In this document: one piece after another, positions 14,984 through 24,070 of the stretch
Layout of the letters: every line of letters starts with the position of its first letter
How positions within the stretch are numbered: the first letter of the stretch is position 1
Assembly (NCBI RefSeq): GCF_001591685.1
Contig: NZ_BCVJ01000019.1
Span: 1 to 35,208 of the forward strand
Direction: 5' to 3'
DNA from: Ligilactobacillus murinus DSM 20452 = NBRC 14221
Lineage (GTDB): Bacteria > Bacillota > Bacilli > Lactobacillales > Lactobacillaceae
DNA length: 35,208 nucleotides
The notes under the pieces: model-generated
Databases searched by the model: none
What the model was told of the DNA's origin: nothing
Seen by the model: only the letters and a program-made list of their open reading frames with translations
Position numbers and translations under genes: made by a program

Positions 14984-15857
14984 AGTGATAGCTGATTATT
15001 TACACTATCTTAGGGTCGAACGTGGTTTATCTAAAAATACACTTTTGAGTTATGGACAAGATCTGCGCCAGTTTGCGGCATTTTTAGAACAAAAAAAAAT
15101 TACGCTGACTCAGGTCGATCGTGATCTGATCATGTTGTATCTAGAGAGCCAACTACAACATCAAAAAGCCAGAACTTCGATCAGTCGTTGTATTACGAGT
15201 TTAAGACGCTTTTTTCGTTATTTGATGCAAGAAGAGCTCGTCACTAAAGATCCGATGCAACTGATCGAATTGCCTAAAAAAGAAAGCCATCTACCAGAAG
15301 TATTGTCAGTGTCTGAAGTTGAAATGTTGCTTCAAACACCGGATGTAAAAAAGCCGTTGGGGTTACGCGACCGTGCGATCTTAGAATTGATGTATGCGAC
15401 TGGTTTGCGAGTCAGTGAAGTCATCAACTTAAAATTAGCTGATCTGCATTTAGAATTAGGGATCGTCCAAACGTTAGGTAAGGGGCAAAAAGAACGACTC
15501 GTTCCGATCGGAGATACAGCTGTAATGTGGGTCCAGCGCTATTTAAAAACGGCGCGTCCTAAGTTATTGAGAACATCAAATGATTATTTATTTGTAAATT
15601 TTCATGGAAATCAATTAACTCGTCAGGGGATCTGGAAAAATTTGAAACAGCAGGTCAAATTGGCGGGGATCAAGAAAAATGTGACACCACACACGTTGCG
15701 ACATTCATTTGCGACCCATATTTTAGAAAATGGAGCTGATCTGCGGATCGTCCAAGAACTATTAGGCCATGCAGATATTTCAACAACGCAACTCTATACG
15801 CACTTATCTCAGAAGCGCTTAGCTAAGATCTATAATGAAGCTCATCCGCATGCGTGA
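14967..15857 (+). CDS. xerD: Site-specific tyrosine recombinase XerD
   Basis: Chromosome dimer resolution recombinase that acts with XerC at dif near the terminus. 296 aa, full length. N-terminal SAM-like core-binding domain (YLHYLRVERGLSKNTLLSYGQDL). The catalytic residues are all present: Arg in TGLRVSE (about 147), Lys in LGKGQKER, HxxR in TPHTLRHSFATH, His in LLGHADIST and Tyr in TTQLYTH (about 276). AAGGAAGTGA lies 6 nt before the ATG. Context (fur, then scpAB) is that of housekeeping XerD, not a phage integrase. Confidence 0.95.
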   Translation: MPPTAEVIADYLHYLRVERGLSKNTLLSYGQDLRQFAAFLEQKKITLTQVDRDLIMLYLESQLQHQKARTSISRCITSLRRFFRYLMQEELVTKDPMQLIELPKKESHLPEVLSVSEVEMLLQTPDVKKPLGLRDRAILELMYATGLRVSEVINLKLADLHLELGIVQTLGKGQKERLVPIGDTAVMWVQRYLKTARPKLLRTSNDYLFVNFHGNQLTRQGIWKNLKQQVKLAGIKKNVTPHTLRHSFATHILENGADLRIVQELLGHADISTTQLYTHLSQKRLAKIYNEAHPHA

Positions 15858-15924
15858 TTGTCTTTCGCATGAATTTGTGGTAATCTAGCATAATCAGAAG
15901 AGCAATTGGCTATTGGAGGAAAAA

Positions 15925-16284
15925 ATGCTTTATAAATATAAAAGCGACTATGAAAAAATCGCAATGGGGTTGTTATCGTTTATCCCTGATTTAAAAGAGA
16001 TCGCTAATTTGAAGACGGAAATTGAATGGTACGAAGCTGACAGTTCCCATGTGCTATATTTATGGAAGAATGAGAATCGTGATTTTGTTGGTGTTTTAGG
16101 GACCGAAATAAATGAAGATTTTATCATGGTACGTCAAATAGCAGTAACACCAACGGAGAGAAGTCAAGGGTTGTGTTTTTTGATGCTAGATGACTTAGCC
16201 GAACTTTATCCAGATAAGAAGATCATGGGGAATATTGAAGCTTCGGCCTTGATAGCTAAATGGGAGCACCATAATGAAAAATGA
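15925..16284 (+). CDS. ribT: RibT-like GNAT family acetyltransferase
   Basis: 119-aa protein of the GNAT fold. The segment VRQIAVTPTERSQGLCFLMLDDLAELYPDK has the shape of the acetyl-CoA-binding motif A. It resembles RibT, named from the Bacillus riboflavin operon; its substrate is unknown. In lactobacilli it commonly precedes scpA. Start ATG 15925 follows GGAGGA (15915-15920) at 4 nt; an in-frame TTG at 15913 overlaps that site and is rejected. It overlaps scpA by 11 nt. Confidence 0.82.
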   Translation: MLYKYKSDYEKIAMGLLSFIPDLKEIANLKTEIEWYEADSSHVLYLWKNENRDFVGVLGTEINEDFIMVRQIAVTPTERSQGLCFLMLDDLAELYPDKKIMGNIEASALIAKWEHHNEK

Positions 16285-17041
16285 AGCGACGCCAAATGTA
16301 AAAGGATTACTATTTAAAGTTCCTGATTTTGAAGGACCTTTAGATCTATTGTTGCATTTGATCAAGAAAAATCAAATGGATATCTATGATATTCCAATGG
16401 CTGAAATAACTACCCAGTATATTGACTATTTGCACCAGTTAAAGGAAATGCAATTAGATGTTGCTGGGGAGTATTTGGTTACAGCTTCAATGCTGGTCAA
16501 TATCAAAAGTAAAATGCTTTTACCAAATGAGCAAGCTAGCTTACAAACCGATGATGAAGTCGAAGATCCACGTGAAGGTTTAGTGCAACAATTGTTATTA
16601 CACCAAACATTTCAAACGGCTGCTCAAAATATGCGTGGCTATGCTGATGAAAGAATGAAGCTGTATCCGCGTGAACAAGCACTTGTACCAGCTGATGCTA
16701 GTTTAGGTAAACTTGACCCTGATAGTTGTGATATAACCGCATTGCAGAAAGCTTTTGCACGTTTGATGCTCAAACGTAAGGTCCAAAAACCAGTCATGCG
16801 CAAGATCGAATCAGAACGTTATTTTTTAAAAGATCAGATCTCGCGGGTCGAAAAATTGGTCAAACAAGCAAAAGAGCCACTCGAATTTGATGATCTATTT
16901 GCAGCAAATGCAGCCTTAGAGTTAGTGGTGACGACCTTTTTGGCACTTCTTGAATTGGTCAAACAAGGAGTGGTCAAAGCCACACAAGAAGATATTTTAG
17001 GACCAATAAAGTTAGTAAGTGGTGAAGTAAATGCTGTCTAA
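16274..17041 (+). CDS. scpA: Segregation and condensation protein A
   Basis: Kleisin subunit of the bacterial Smc-ScpAB condensin, bridging the Smc head domains. 255 aa. The N-terminal [23 protein letters not shown] signature is intact, followed by a helical middle and a C-terminal winged helix ([21 protein letters not shown]). It overlaps ribT by 11 nt and scpB by 11 nt, so the three are probably translated together. Confidence 0.97.
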   Translation: MKNEATPNVKGLLFKVPDFEGPLDLLLHLIKKNQMDIYDIPMAEITTQYIDYLHQLKEMQLDVAGEYLVTASMLVNIKSKMLLPNEQASLQTDDEVEDPREGLVQQLLLHQTFQTAAQNMRGYADERMKLYPREQALVPADASLGKLDPDSCDITALQKAFARLMLKRKVQKPVMRKIESERYFLKDQISRVEKLVKQAKEPLEFDDLFAANAALELVVTTFLALLELVKQGVVKATQEDILGPIKLVSGEVNAV

Positions 17042-17612
17042 TCAAGCTAAAATAGAAAGTTTGCTGTTTGTAAGTGGAAATGAAGGAATAACAGCGCGCG
17101 AACTTTCTCAGTTGACGGGGATCATGAAGCCGGCTGTCTTAGAGCAGTTAGCTTTGATCGAAAAAAAATATAAACAGGATGCCAATACTGCCTTAAAGTT
17201 GATCCATGCAGAAGAGCGTTATCGGTTGGTGACCAAGAAAGCTGTAACTGAGCTAGTTAAACAGTATTTTGAATCACCAGCAATGACGGAATTATCATCA
17301 GCTGCCTTAGAAACGCTGGCTGTAGTGGCTTATAAGCAGCCGGTGACTCGGATCCAGATCGATGAGATCCGGGGAGTGCAATCAAGTGGCATGCTACAAA
17401 AGTTGTTAGTGTTAGATCTGATCAAAGAAGCTGGGCGGATGGATGCCCCAGGTCGTCCGATCATGTATGCAACGACGGAAAATTTCCTTAATTATTTTGG
17501 GATCGAGTCACTAGCACAGTTACCCGAATTACCACAAGACGACGAAAAAAATGAAGCTACTTCAGATGATCTGATGTCATTATTTAACGACGCATTAGAT
17601 GACGAAGAGTAG
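17031..17612 (+). CDS. scpB: Segregation and condensation protein B
   Basis: Winged-helix partner of ScpA in the Smc condensin complex. 193 aa. Conserved [15 protein letters not shown] start, [25 protein letters not shown] core and [18 protein letters not shown] end, followed by an acidic tail typical of Bacilli. The start lies inside scpA. Confidence 0.97.
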   Translation: MLSNQAKIESLLFVSGNEGITARELSQLTGIMKPAVLEQLALIEKKYKQDANTALKLIHAEERYRLVTKKAVTELVKQYFESPAMTELSSAALETLAVVAYKQPVTRIQIDEIRGVQSSGMLQKLLVLDLIKEAGRMDAPGRPIMYATTENFLNYFGIESLAQLPELPQDDEKNEATSDDLMSLFNDALDDEE

Positions 17613-17620
17613 TTGAAAGT

Positions 17621-17661
17621 GAAAGGAAAAAAACTGCAGTTGCTGCAGTAGGTGACTAAAA
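17621..17661 (+). promoter_or_regulatory. Hairpin between two Shine-Dalgarno sites upstream of rluB
   Basis: GAAAGGAAAAAA (17621-17632) is followed by a perfect 7-bp inverted repeat, ACTGCAG (17633-17639) and CTGCAGT (17643-17649), loop TTG, then AGGTGA (17650-17655) 6 nt before the ATG at 17662. The layout is like that upstream of recN; the proximal site is good enough on its own. Confidence 0.35.
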
Positions 17662-18387
17662 ATGGCAGAAAGACTGCAAAAAGTAATGGCAAACGCTGGG
17701 GTAGCTTCTCGGCGTGCCAGTGAAAAGATGATCTTGGCTGGACGAGTTCGAGTTAATGGGAAGGTCATCAAAGAATTAGGTCAAAAAGTTGACGGAAATG
17801 ATGTGATCGAGGTCGATGGACATTTGATCGAACGAGAAGAAAAGGTCTATTACCTTTTCTATAAGCCACGTGGTGTTATCAGCGCGGCTAAAGATGATAA
17901 GGGCCGTAAAGTGGTGACGGATTACTTTACTGATCATAGCGAACGTGTTTATCCCATTGGCCGGTTAGATTATGACACTTCTGGTCTGCTTTTATTGACC
18001 AATGATGGAGAACTTGCTAATCGTTTGATGCATCCGCGTTATAAAGTTAATAAGACCTATGTAGCTAAGGTCAAGGGGCTCGTTCAAAATGAGGCTTTAA
18101 AGCAATTACGCGTAGGTGTACGTTTAAAAGATGGCAAAAAGAGTGCTCGGGCTAAGGCTAAGCTCTTGTCTTTAGATAAAAAAAATGATACATCGATCGT
18201 ATCATTGACGATTCATGAAGGGCGAAATCATCAGGTCAAGAACATGCTTCAAGCTGTTGGGCATCCGGTCAAGAAGCTCAAACGTGAAACTTACGGCTTT
18301 TTGACCTTAGCTGGGTTGACCTCAGGACAATATCGTGAATTGACACGTGAAGAAGTAAAAGCCCTTTATGAGCTGGGAAATAAGTAA
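17662..18387 (+). CDS. rluB: Ribosomal large subunit pseudouridine synthase B
   Basis: Makes pseudouridine in 23S rRNA helix 93 (position 2605 in E. coli numbering). 241 aa. N-terminal S4 domain (LQKVMANAGVASRRASEKMI), then the catalytic GRLDYDTSGLLLLTNDGELA with its Asp, and the IHEGRNHQVKNML block. It follows scpB as in most Firmicutes. The next stretch is the FMN riboswitch, with no clear rluB terminator before the ribU promoter. Confidence 0.95.
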   Translation: MAERLQKVMANAGVASRRASEKMILAGRVRVNGKVIKELGQKVDGNDVIEVDGHLIEREEKVYYLFYKPRGVISAAKDDKGRKVVTDYFTDHSERVYPIGRLDYDTSGLLLLTNDGELANRLMHPRYKVNKTYVAKVKGLVQNEALKQLRVGVRLKDGKKSARAKAKLLSLDKKNDTSIVSLTIHEGRNHQVKNMLQAVGHPVKKLKRETYGFLTLAGLTSGQYRELTREEVKALYELGNK

Positions 18388-18392
18388 GTTAC

Positions 18393-18421
18393 TTGTTTTT
18401 TAAAAACTAGTATGCTAAACT
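18393..18421 (+). promoter_or_regulatory. ribU promoter
   Basis: TTGTTT (18393-18398), 17 bp, TAAACT (18416-18421), with an extended -10 TG at 18413-18414. Transcription would start about 15-20 nt before the riboswitch. Confidence 0.7.
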
Positions 18422-18444
18422 AACTGTGAAAATATTTTAGGTTT

Positions 18445-18563
18445 ATCTTCAGGGCAGGGTGTAAATCCCGACCGGCGGTAAAAGTCCGCGACTCCTCGTT
18501 TATTGCGGGGACTGAACTGGTGTGATCCCAGTACCGACAGTTAAAGTCTGGATGAGAGGAGAT
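18445..18563 (+). promoter_or_regulatory. FMN riboswitch (RFN element)
   Basis: The conserved RFN blocks are present in order: ATCTTCAGGGCAGGGTG, ACCGGCGGT, AGTCCGCGACTC, GAACTGGTGTGATCCCAG, ACCGACAG, AGTCTGGATGAGAG and the closing GAGAT. P1 pairs the first ATCTTC with the final GGAGAT. It senses flavin mononucleotide and here precedes an attenuator hairpin and ribU, so riboflavin uptake is repressed when FMN is plentiful. Confidence 0.96.
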
Positions 18564-18606
18564 AGGGTTTTATATACATGGGTGGAGTGGATACTTTACC
18601 GATGAA

Positions 18607-18649
18607 ATAGACCGCTGTTGCTCAAGATGAACAACAGCGGTCTATTTTT
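18607..18649 (+). terminator. Attenuator terminator of the FMN riboswitch
   Basis: A perfect 14-bp stem, ATAGACCGCTGTTG (18607-18620) with CAACAGCGGTCTAT (18632-18645), then a T-run. It is expected to form when FMN is bound. Confidence 0.92.
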
Positions 18650-18694
18650 GATATAGGATCTACTGTGAGATGGACCTCTTAGGAGGAATTAGTT

Positions 18695-19261
18695 TTGGCA
18701 GTAAAACGTTGGGTAGTAGCAGCATGCTTGGCTGCTATTTCGTATCTTTTGATGTTTCTATCATTTGTGATAGTTCCGATCGTACCGTTTATGAAGTTAG
18801 ATTTTTCGGATATTCCGATCTTATTAGCTTTCTTCATTTTAGGACCATTAGGAGGGCTACAGGTCGCATTTTTACGCTCCTTGTTGTATTTTCTGATCGC
18901 AGGGCCGTCATTACCGCAATTGGTCGGTGTCAGCCTGAGTTTTGTAGCTACGTTAGCGTTTTGTTTACCACTTTACTATTTGCTTAAAAACAAGTCATTA
19001 ATATGGCAAAGTGTTGTGAGAGCTATTTTAGGGGCAACATTGAGCTTAACAGTTGTGTTAGCTTTACTTAACTGGCTCGTGACGATCCCGCTATATATGA
19101 GCTTGTTAGGGATGAAATTAAATATTCCTTTAGGACAGATGATCTTATTTGGGGTCGTACCATTTAACTTGATCAAGGGGATCGTGATCGGTATAGCTTT
19201 TATTTTGATCTATAAAAAGTTAAGCGCTTGGATCGAACATAAAAAATATCTTCATTCATGA
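18695..19261 (+). CDS. ribU: Riboflavin ECF transporter S component
   Basis: Substrate-binding membrane subunit that works with the shared EcfA-EcfA'-EcfT energy module to import riboflavin. 188 aa with about six hydrophobic helices. KLDFSDIPILLAFFILGPLGG and the downstream GVVPFNLIKGIVIG are typical of RibU. The TTG start at 18695 follows AGGAGG (18681-18686) at 8 nt. Regulation by the upstream FMN riboswitch confirms the substrate assignment. Confidence 0.95.
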   Translation: MAVKRWVVAACLAAISYLLMFLSFVIVPIVPFMKLDFSDIPILLAFFILGPLGGLQVAFLRSLLYFLIAGPSLPQLVGVSLSFVATLAFCLPLYYLLKNKSLIWQSVVRAILGATLSLTVVLALLNWLVTIPLYMSLLGMKLNIPLGQMILFGVVPFNLIKGIVIGIAFILIYKKLSAWIEHKKYLHS

Positions 19262-19267
19262 TAACAG

Positions 19268-19298
19268 GGCTCATGGCGAAAGCATTTCGGTATGAGCC
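19268..19298 (+). terminator. Weak hairpin after ribU
   Basis: GGCTCAT (19268-19274) pairs with ATGAGCC (19292-19298); the tail TATTTA is a poor T-run. The stronger bidirectional terminator follows. Confidence 0.4.
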
Positions 19299-19332
19299 TA
19301 TTTAGTTAGAAAATATATGATATGAACAGTAT

Positions 19333-19382
19333 AAAAATATCCGATCAAATTTCATTTTTGGGAAATTTGATCGGATATTTTT
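19333..19382. terminator. Bidirectional terminator between ribU and mntH
   Basis: A perfect 21-bp inverted repeat, arms 19333-19353 and 19362-19382, with an 8-nt loop. Core ATCCGATCAAATTTC, with A-run and T-run on opposite edges, so it can end both converging transcripts. Confidence 0.95.
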
Positions 19383-19420
19383 AATCTAAGCTAGTAGCTT
19401 TTCAGCCTACTTATTAAGAA

Positions 19421-20998
19421 TTAGTCGTTATTATTTGCTTGGTGAGCAGCTAATTTTTCAGCATAGCGCTTATTACCTTTGTATAGTTCATACATGGTCC
19501 AGATCAAAAGCGCTGCGATCACAACGATCAAAGCATAGGCGATCCCGTTAGCTAATTGAAGTTGAGCAGCTGATGGATCATCACCGAAGAAACCAGCTAC
19601 CGCATCTGGTAAGCCCTTGAAATCAAGGAGCGTTAATACTAATACAGAGAGCCACCCAAGAACTTTGACCCAAAGTGAGTTTTTGAAACGTTCGCCCATT
19701 TCAGCTTTACTATTTGTCATCATCAATAATGGTAACATTGAAAATGGTAAGGCTAAGGACAAGAATACTTGAGAATTGATCATCAAGTTGTTGAGCGCTT
19801 CATGTTCTTGTTCAGCGCTTTGACCAGCTGAAAGTGAAACACAGATCAAAACTGGGATAACGGAGATCAAGCGTGTGATCAAACGACGTGCCCAAAGTGG
19901 CATCTTCAAATGAACAAAACCTTCCATGATAACTTGACCAGTCAATGTACCTGTGATAGTTGAGTTTTGACCAGAAGCAAGCAAGGCAACGGCAAAGAGC
20001 ACAGAAAGGATCCCAGATTTAGCGACCGAGATCAAGAGTCCGTTGCTAAGCATTGATGTATCAGATAAAGCTTCGTAAAGACCAAAGAATGATGGATCAT
20101 CTACGGCACCGCTTTTGAAGACCGCAACCCCCATGATCAAAAGTAATGAGTTAACGACAAAAGCAGCACTTAATTGGATGTTAGAATCCCAAGCTGAGAA
20201 ACGTACGGCTTCGGCAACGTCTTCTTCATTGTTGTGATCGATCTGACGAGTTTGGGAAACAGCAGAGTGCAAGTACAAGTTATGAGGCATAACTGTCGCA
20301 CCGATGATCCCTAAAGCACCGTTCAATGGTGTCATACCATGAACTTCAGGAGAAGTTGCAAAAGTCTGTGAAGTAGGGATGAAACCTGCAAAAACCGCAC
20401 CCCAATCAGGATTAGATAGTGCAACTTGGTAGGTGAAGACGAACAAGATAACTAAAATTAAAGCAACAACGATCGCTTCGATCTTTCTAAAACCGATTTT
20501 TGTCAATAAAAGCAAGAGTAAAACGTCAAATACGGTAATAAATACAGCAAATACTAGTGGGATACCAAATAAAAGATATAAAGCGATCGCAGCCCCGATA
20601 ACTTCAGCGATATCAGTAGCCATGATAGCTAACTCGGTCAAGATCCATAAAATGATCCCGAGCGTCTTACCTGTTCTGGCACGGATCGCTTGGGCTAAGT
20701 CCATCCGGCTCACGATACCAAGTTTGGCAGCCATGTATTGTAAAAGCATCGCGATCAAACTTGACATCAAGATAACGGACATTAATAGGTATTGGAAGTT
20801 TTGTCCACCGGTGATGGAGGTTGACCAGTTACCTGGATCCATGTAACCTACCGCAACTAAGGCACCTGGGCCAGAGTAGGCAAACAAGGTCCGCCAAAAT
20901 CCTTTCCCTTTAGGCACTGTAACAGTACCATTGATTTCCTCTAATGAGGGACCATTCGCATATTCAACGAGTTTGTGTTTTTCGTGTTCTTTATCCAC
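19421..20998 (-). CDS. mntH: Nramp-type divalent metal (manganese) transporter MntH
   Basis: Proton-coupled Mn2+ (and Fe2+) importer in the cell membrane. 525 aa, with about 11 transmembrane helices and a hydrophilic N-terminal 40 residues. The metal-binding DPGN motif (Asp54-Asn57, [10 protein letters not shown]) and the TM6 MPHNLYLHS motif are intact. Start GTG 20998 with AGGAAGGA 11 nt upstream on the minus strand. It is transcribed alone, opposite ypbB. Lactobacilli accumulate manganese and often carry several copies. A palindrome in the upstream region may be a metal-repressor site. Confidence 0.95.
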   Translation of the reverse strand: MDKEHEKHKLVEYANGPSLEEINGTVTVPKGKGFWRTLFAYSGPGALVAVGYMDPGNWSTSITGGQNFQYLLMSVILMSSLIAMLLQYMAAKLGIVSRMDLAQAIRARTGKTLGIILWILTELAIMATDIAEVIGAAIALYLLFGIPLVFAVFITVFDVLLLLLLTKIGFRKIEAIVVALILVILFVFTYQVALSNPDWGAVFAGFIPTSQTFATSPEVHGMTPLNGALGIIGATVMPHNLYLHSAVSQTRQIDHNNEEDVAEAVRFSAWDSNIQLSAAFVVNSLLLIMGVAVFKSGAVDDPSFFGLYEALSDTSMLSNGLLISVAKSGILSVLFAVALLASGQNSTITGTLTGQVIMEGFVHLKMPLWARRLITRLISVIPVLICVSLSAGQSAEQEHEALNNLMINSQVFLSLALPFSMLPLLMMTNSKAEMGERFKNSLWVKVLGWLSVLVLTLLDFKGLPDAVAGFFGDDPSAAQLQLANGIAYALIVVIAALLIWTMYELYKGNKRYAEKLAAHQANNND

Positions 20999-21070
20999 AA
21001 TAAAAACCGTCCTTCCTTTTTTAGGTACTTAGACATTGTACACCTTATTAAGTCAAATTAAAAGTATTTT

Positions 21071-21084
21071 TTAGGTGCGCCTTA
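21071..21084. promoter_or_regulatory. Possible MntR-type operator upstream of mntH
   Basis: TTAGGTGCGCCTTA, an imperfect inverted repeat AGG-N4-CCT flanked by T-rich and A-rich sides, about 75 bp upstream of the mntH start. DtxR/MntR-family operators before Nramp genes often have the TTAGG-N4-CCTAA form. No regulator gene is in the window. Confidence 0.4.
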
Positions 21085-21209
21085 CAAAAAATATTTTTAA
21101 CCTAACTTATGTTGCTTGAAACAAATTTAAAAGAATTATTCAGATTTAGCAAAAAAATATCAAATTTAGCGTATATTATAAGTGAAGACTTTTAATGTGA
21201 GGTGAGTAT

Positions 21210-22250
21210 ATGGATTATGGATCAGAAAAATGGCTACTTTATTTCTCCGAGAGTCAGCCGAGACGCCCAGCTGTTATTCGCCAACTCTTGAGTAACCATT
21301 TAACAACTTCGGCTTTATTTTGGGGGAGGGCATATGGACTTTTGGATATTATCGCTTTACCACTAGATGTAAATAATTTCGAACCTACATTAGATGAGTT
21401 ATGTCAAAAAAAGTTGCTATTGGAGACTTCTAAGGGGATATGCTTGACTGTTAAAGGTAGATCACGGGTCGAAGAATTGAAAGATAAGCACCAATTTTTG
21501 CGCGAACCAGCCTTTTTTAATGGGTTTGATCTTAAAGGATGGGAAAAGCAATTTTATTTATTAGTTCAAGTTGCGTCGGAATTGAGTTATCAAAACAATA
21601 AATATTTTGCGATCACTAATGATCTTAAAGCGCAACAGCTTTTCAAAAACTGGTTCAGACGATATGGAAAAACTACCTTATTAGGAGAAATAACTACATC
21701 ATTGACCGATTTCTTAGCACATGAGCCTGAATTGAATGCACAACTTTTTTGTGAGCAATTAACTGGACACGGGCGTTTAGGTCAGACTAAAGCGCAATTA
21801 GCTAAAAGCTATCAACTACAAATAGCTGAGATCGAAGTAGGGTGGCGTGATCTGTGTGCCCGATATGCTAAATATTTGCTTGATCAAAACTTTGAGCTGG
21901 CAAAACTTGTTATGCCTTATAAACGTCTAACTAACTTACCGGCTAGTACAGAAAAGACCTATTCTTTGTTTTTAGCGGGTAAAAGTATTGAAGAGATCGC
22001 ATATTTACGAAAAATACGGAAGAGTACAGTTCAAGAACATCTCTTGAATGTAGCTATTTTAGCGGATGATTTTCCAAGAGAACGGTTATTGTCACCAAAG
22101 ATCAAAAAACAAATCATGGATTTTTTTGCAAGCTGTCCGGTCTTAGACTGGAAGTTTCAACAATTACATGAAAGCTACCCTGAGATCTCATTTTTTGAGT
22201 ATCGTTTATGCCAAATAGAAAGGATAATTGTAAGTGAAAGAAAAGCTTGA
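21210..22250 (+). CDS. YpbB-like helix-turn-helix protein, RecQ-associated
   Basis: 346 aa, the same size as Bacillus YpbB. The C-terminal part YSLFLAGKSIEEIAYLRKIRKSTVQEHLLNV is a helix-turn-helix (HTH_40) related to the HRDC/RQC-adjacent modules of RecQ helicases; the rest shows no motif I recognise. The gene overlaps recQ by 17 nt, as ypbB sits directly before recS in Bacillus, suggesting a joint role with the helicase. Start ATG 21210 has GAGGTGAG 6 nt upstream. The function is not established. Confidence 0.85.
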   Translation: MDYGSEKWLLYFSESQPRRPAVIRQLLSNHLTTSALFWGRAYGLLDIIALPLDVNNFEPTLDELCQKKLLLETSKGICLTVKGRSRVEELKDKHQFLREPAFFNGFDLKGWEKQFYLLVQVASELSYQNNKYFAITNDLKAQQLFKNWFRRYGKTTLLGEITTSLTDFLAHEPELNAQLFCEQLTGHGRLGQTKAQLAKSYQLQIAEIEVGWRDLCARYAKYLLDQNFELAKLVMPYKRLTNLPASTEKTYSLFLAGKSIEEIAYLRKIRKSTVQEHLLNVAILADDFPRERLLSPKIKKQIMDFFASCPVLDWKFQQLHESYPEISFFEYRLCQIERIIVSERKA

Positions 22251-23676
22251 AGCCATCTTGAAAAATGAATTTGGCTATCCAACATTTAAAACTGGCCAAA
22301 AAGAGACGATCGAGTCTTTATTGGCTGGCAAAGATACTTTAGCTATTTTGCCGACGGGAACAGGAAAATCTCTGTGCTATCAGTTTGTAGGAAAATACTT
22401 AAAGCGTTCAGTATTGATCGTTTCACCACTGATATCACTGATGCAAGATCAAGTTGAACAACTACAGTTCAATGGTGAAAAAGCAGTGGTGGCTCTAAAT
22501 TCACGCTTGAGTTTTGCTGAGAAGAGATTTGTATTACAAAATATTGCCAGTTTCAAGTATATCTATGTTTCACCGGAAATGTTAGGCTCGGCTGAGGTTT
22601 TGAGCGCACTTGGACAATTAGAGCTAGGGCTATTTGTCATTGATGAAGCCCATTGTATTTCGCAATGGGGTCCTGATTTTCGACCTGAGTATTTAAATTT
22701 AGGTAAAATCAGAAAAAAGCTACATAGACCACTAACGCTAGCTTTGACTGCAACGGCAACCTCTAAAGTAGCACAAGATATAACTACAAGTCTGGGATTA
22801 TCGCAAACAGGAAATGTGATCCGGTATCCCGTTGACCGCTCCAATATTTATCTAGGGGTACAAAATTTTGCAAATGAGCAAAAAAAACTTGATTATCTCC
22901 TAGCATTACTGCCTAAGCTAGCTGGGAAAGGGATCGTCTATTTTTCAAGTAAGAAGAAAGCTGATGAAATAAATGATAAGTTAGTCACTAAGGGATTTAA
23001 AAGTGCAGTTTATCATGCTGATCTAGAGCTTACAGAACGTTTTTTGGTACAACAACAGTTTTTAAATGATCAATTAGATGTTATTTGTGCGACTAGTGCT
23101 TTTGGGATGGGGATCAATAAGCCTAATATCCGTTATGTGATCCACTATCACATGCCAAATGATCTTGAAGCTTATGTACAAGAGATCGGACGTTGTTCGC
23201 GCGACGGGAGACCAGGGATAGCAGTGTTATTATATGAACCTAGCGACCTAAAACGTCAGGAATTTTTGATCGAAAAAACTTTGCCTAACTCCCGACAGAT
23301 CAAGTATTTCACTAAACACCAAGAATTGCTCCAAAATTTCCCCAGTGAAGAAACACAATTGTTAGCACGGCTGTTAGCTAATGGTTATCAAAAAGATCAG
23401 ATAGAAATATTAATGAAAAAACGTCAAACTGAACGTAACGATGCCTTACAAAAAATGTACCAATATCTTAAAACTGGTAGCTGTAAACGTCAATTTATCG
23501 CACAATATTTTGGTGACAAAATTGAAAACGTCCATAGCTCAGACACTTGTTGTGGAGCTGATCAAGCACTTCCATTAGAAAAACTTGGTTTGTTAGGAAA
23601 GTCCGTAGTGAGAGCGGATGGAAAAAAGAAACAGGACTATCGCGAGATCTTACAGCAATTGTTTAAAGAAACCTAA
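22234..23676 (+). CDS. recQ: RecQ-family ATP-dependent DNA helicase (RecS-like)
   Basis: 3'-5' DNA helicase for recombination and replication-fork repair. 480 aa. Walker A is LPTGTGKSLCYQ, the DEAH box is IDEAHCISQWGPDFRPEY (about residue 136), ALTATA is motif III and QEIGRCSRDGRPG is motif VI. A zinc-binding region near the end (CKRQFIAQYFG, about 413, and DTCCGAD, about 437) is present, but the protein ends soon after, so the winged-helix RQC and HRDC domains of E. coli RecQ are missing. This short form is the RecS/YpbC type. GTG start with AAAGGA 10 nt upstream. Confidence 0.93.
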   Translation: MKEKLEAILKNEFGYPTFKTGQKETIESLLAGKDTLAILPTGTGKSLCYQFVGKYLKRSVLIVSPLISLMQDQVEQLQFNGEKAVVALNSRLSFAEKRFVLQNIASFKYIYVSPEMLGSAEVLSALGQLELGLFVIDEAHCISQWGPDFRPEYLNLGKIRKKLHRPLTLALTATATSKVAQDITTSLGLSQTGNVIRYPVDRSNIYLGVQNFANEQKKLDYLLALLPKLAGKGIVYFSSKKKADEINDKLVTKGFKSAVYHADLELTERFLVQQQFLNDQLDVICATSAFGMGINKPNIRYVIHYHMPNDLEAYVQEIGRCSRDGRPGIAVLLYEPSDLKRQEFLIEKTLPNSRQIKYFTKHQELLQNFPSEETQLLARLLANGYQKDQIEILMKKRQTERNDALQKMYQYLKTGSCKRQFIAQYFGDKIENVHSSDTCCGADQALPLEKLGLLGKSVVRADGKKKQDYREILQQLFKET

Positions 23677-24070
23677 CTAATGAGAATTTCAAGCGATTAT
23701 TTATATATTTTTAGGAGTATTTATGCTATTATATTCTGTAATATTAGTAGTTTTGTGAGTACTATGAGCTAATTATAAAAACAAGCTATAATTTATGAAT
23801 GTTAGCTAAAAAGTTAGAATGTGGAGCTGACATTTGATTACTTTGATATTGTTTTATACTGTTATCGGCGGTATCATAAATCTATATAGCAAACTCTAAG
23901 ATATATCATGTTTTATAGTTGCTTCTAAACTATATAGTTTGCCATGCATATATGACATTAGCGGTAATAATAATTTTTAGAAAGGAAAAAACTATATTTC
24001 TTTTTGATCGTGAGACTAAGTGATCTTAGTAACATGATTCCATATTTATATAGTGGGGATTTTAATAAAA
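23677..24070 (+). other. Long, repeat-rich leader region upstream of the LysM gene
   Basis: 394 bases without a gene. It holds possible promoters (extended -10 TGC-TATTAT at 23724-23732; TTGATT-17-TACTGT at 23834-23862) and several inverted repeats: AGCTAA/TTAGCT (23767-23772, 23812-23817), a 14-bp palindrome AAACTATATAGTTT (23927-23940), GCAAACT/AGTTTGC (23889-23895, 23936-23942), ACTAAG/CTTAGT (24015-24030) and ACTATAT/ATATAGT (23991-23997, 24048-24054). GCAAACT pairing would compete with the palindrome. It is AT-rich; no known riboswitch was recognised. Confidence 0.55.
23980..24070 (+). promoter_or_regulatory. Shine-Dalgarno and hairpin upstream of the LysM gene
   Basis: GAAAGGAAAAA (23980-23990) abuts ACTATAT (23991-23997), which pairs with ATATAGT (24048-24054) around an inner ACTAAG/CTTAGT hairpin. 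GGGGAT and 11 further bases then lead to the ATG at 24071. The same order of elements as at ispA, but with a 16-nt spacer and a fair proximal Shine-Dalgarno. Confidence 0.35.

Noticed and set aside
14967-15857. Tyrosine recombinase as sign of an integrated element
   Set aside because: Length, motifs and the fur-scpA context fit chromosomal XerD.
15840-15871. CATGCG/CGCATG inverted repeat at the xerD end as a terminator
   Set aside because: Only a 6-bp stem and no T-run after it; ribT follows closely.
18670-18987. 105-codon frame overlapping ribU in another frame
   Set aside because: ribU in the other frame is a clear riboflavin transporter subunit with a good ribosome-binding site; this frame has no motif.
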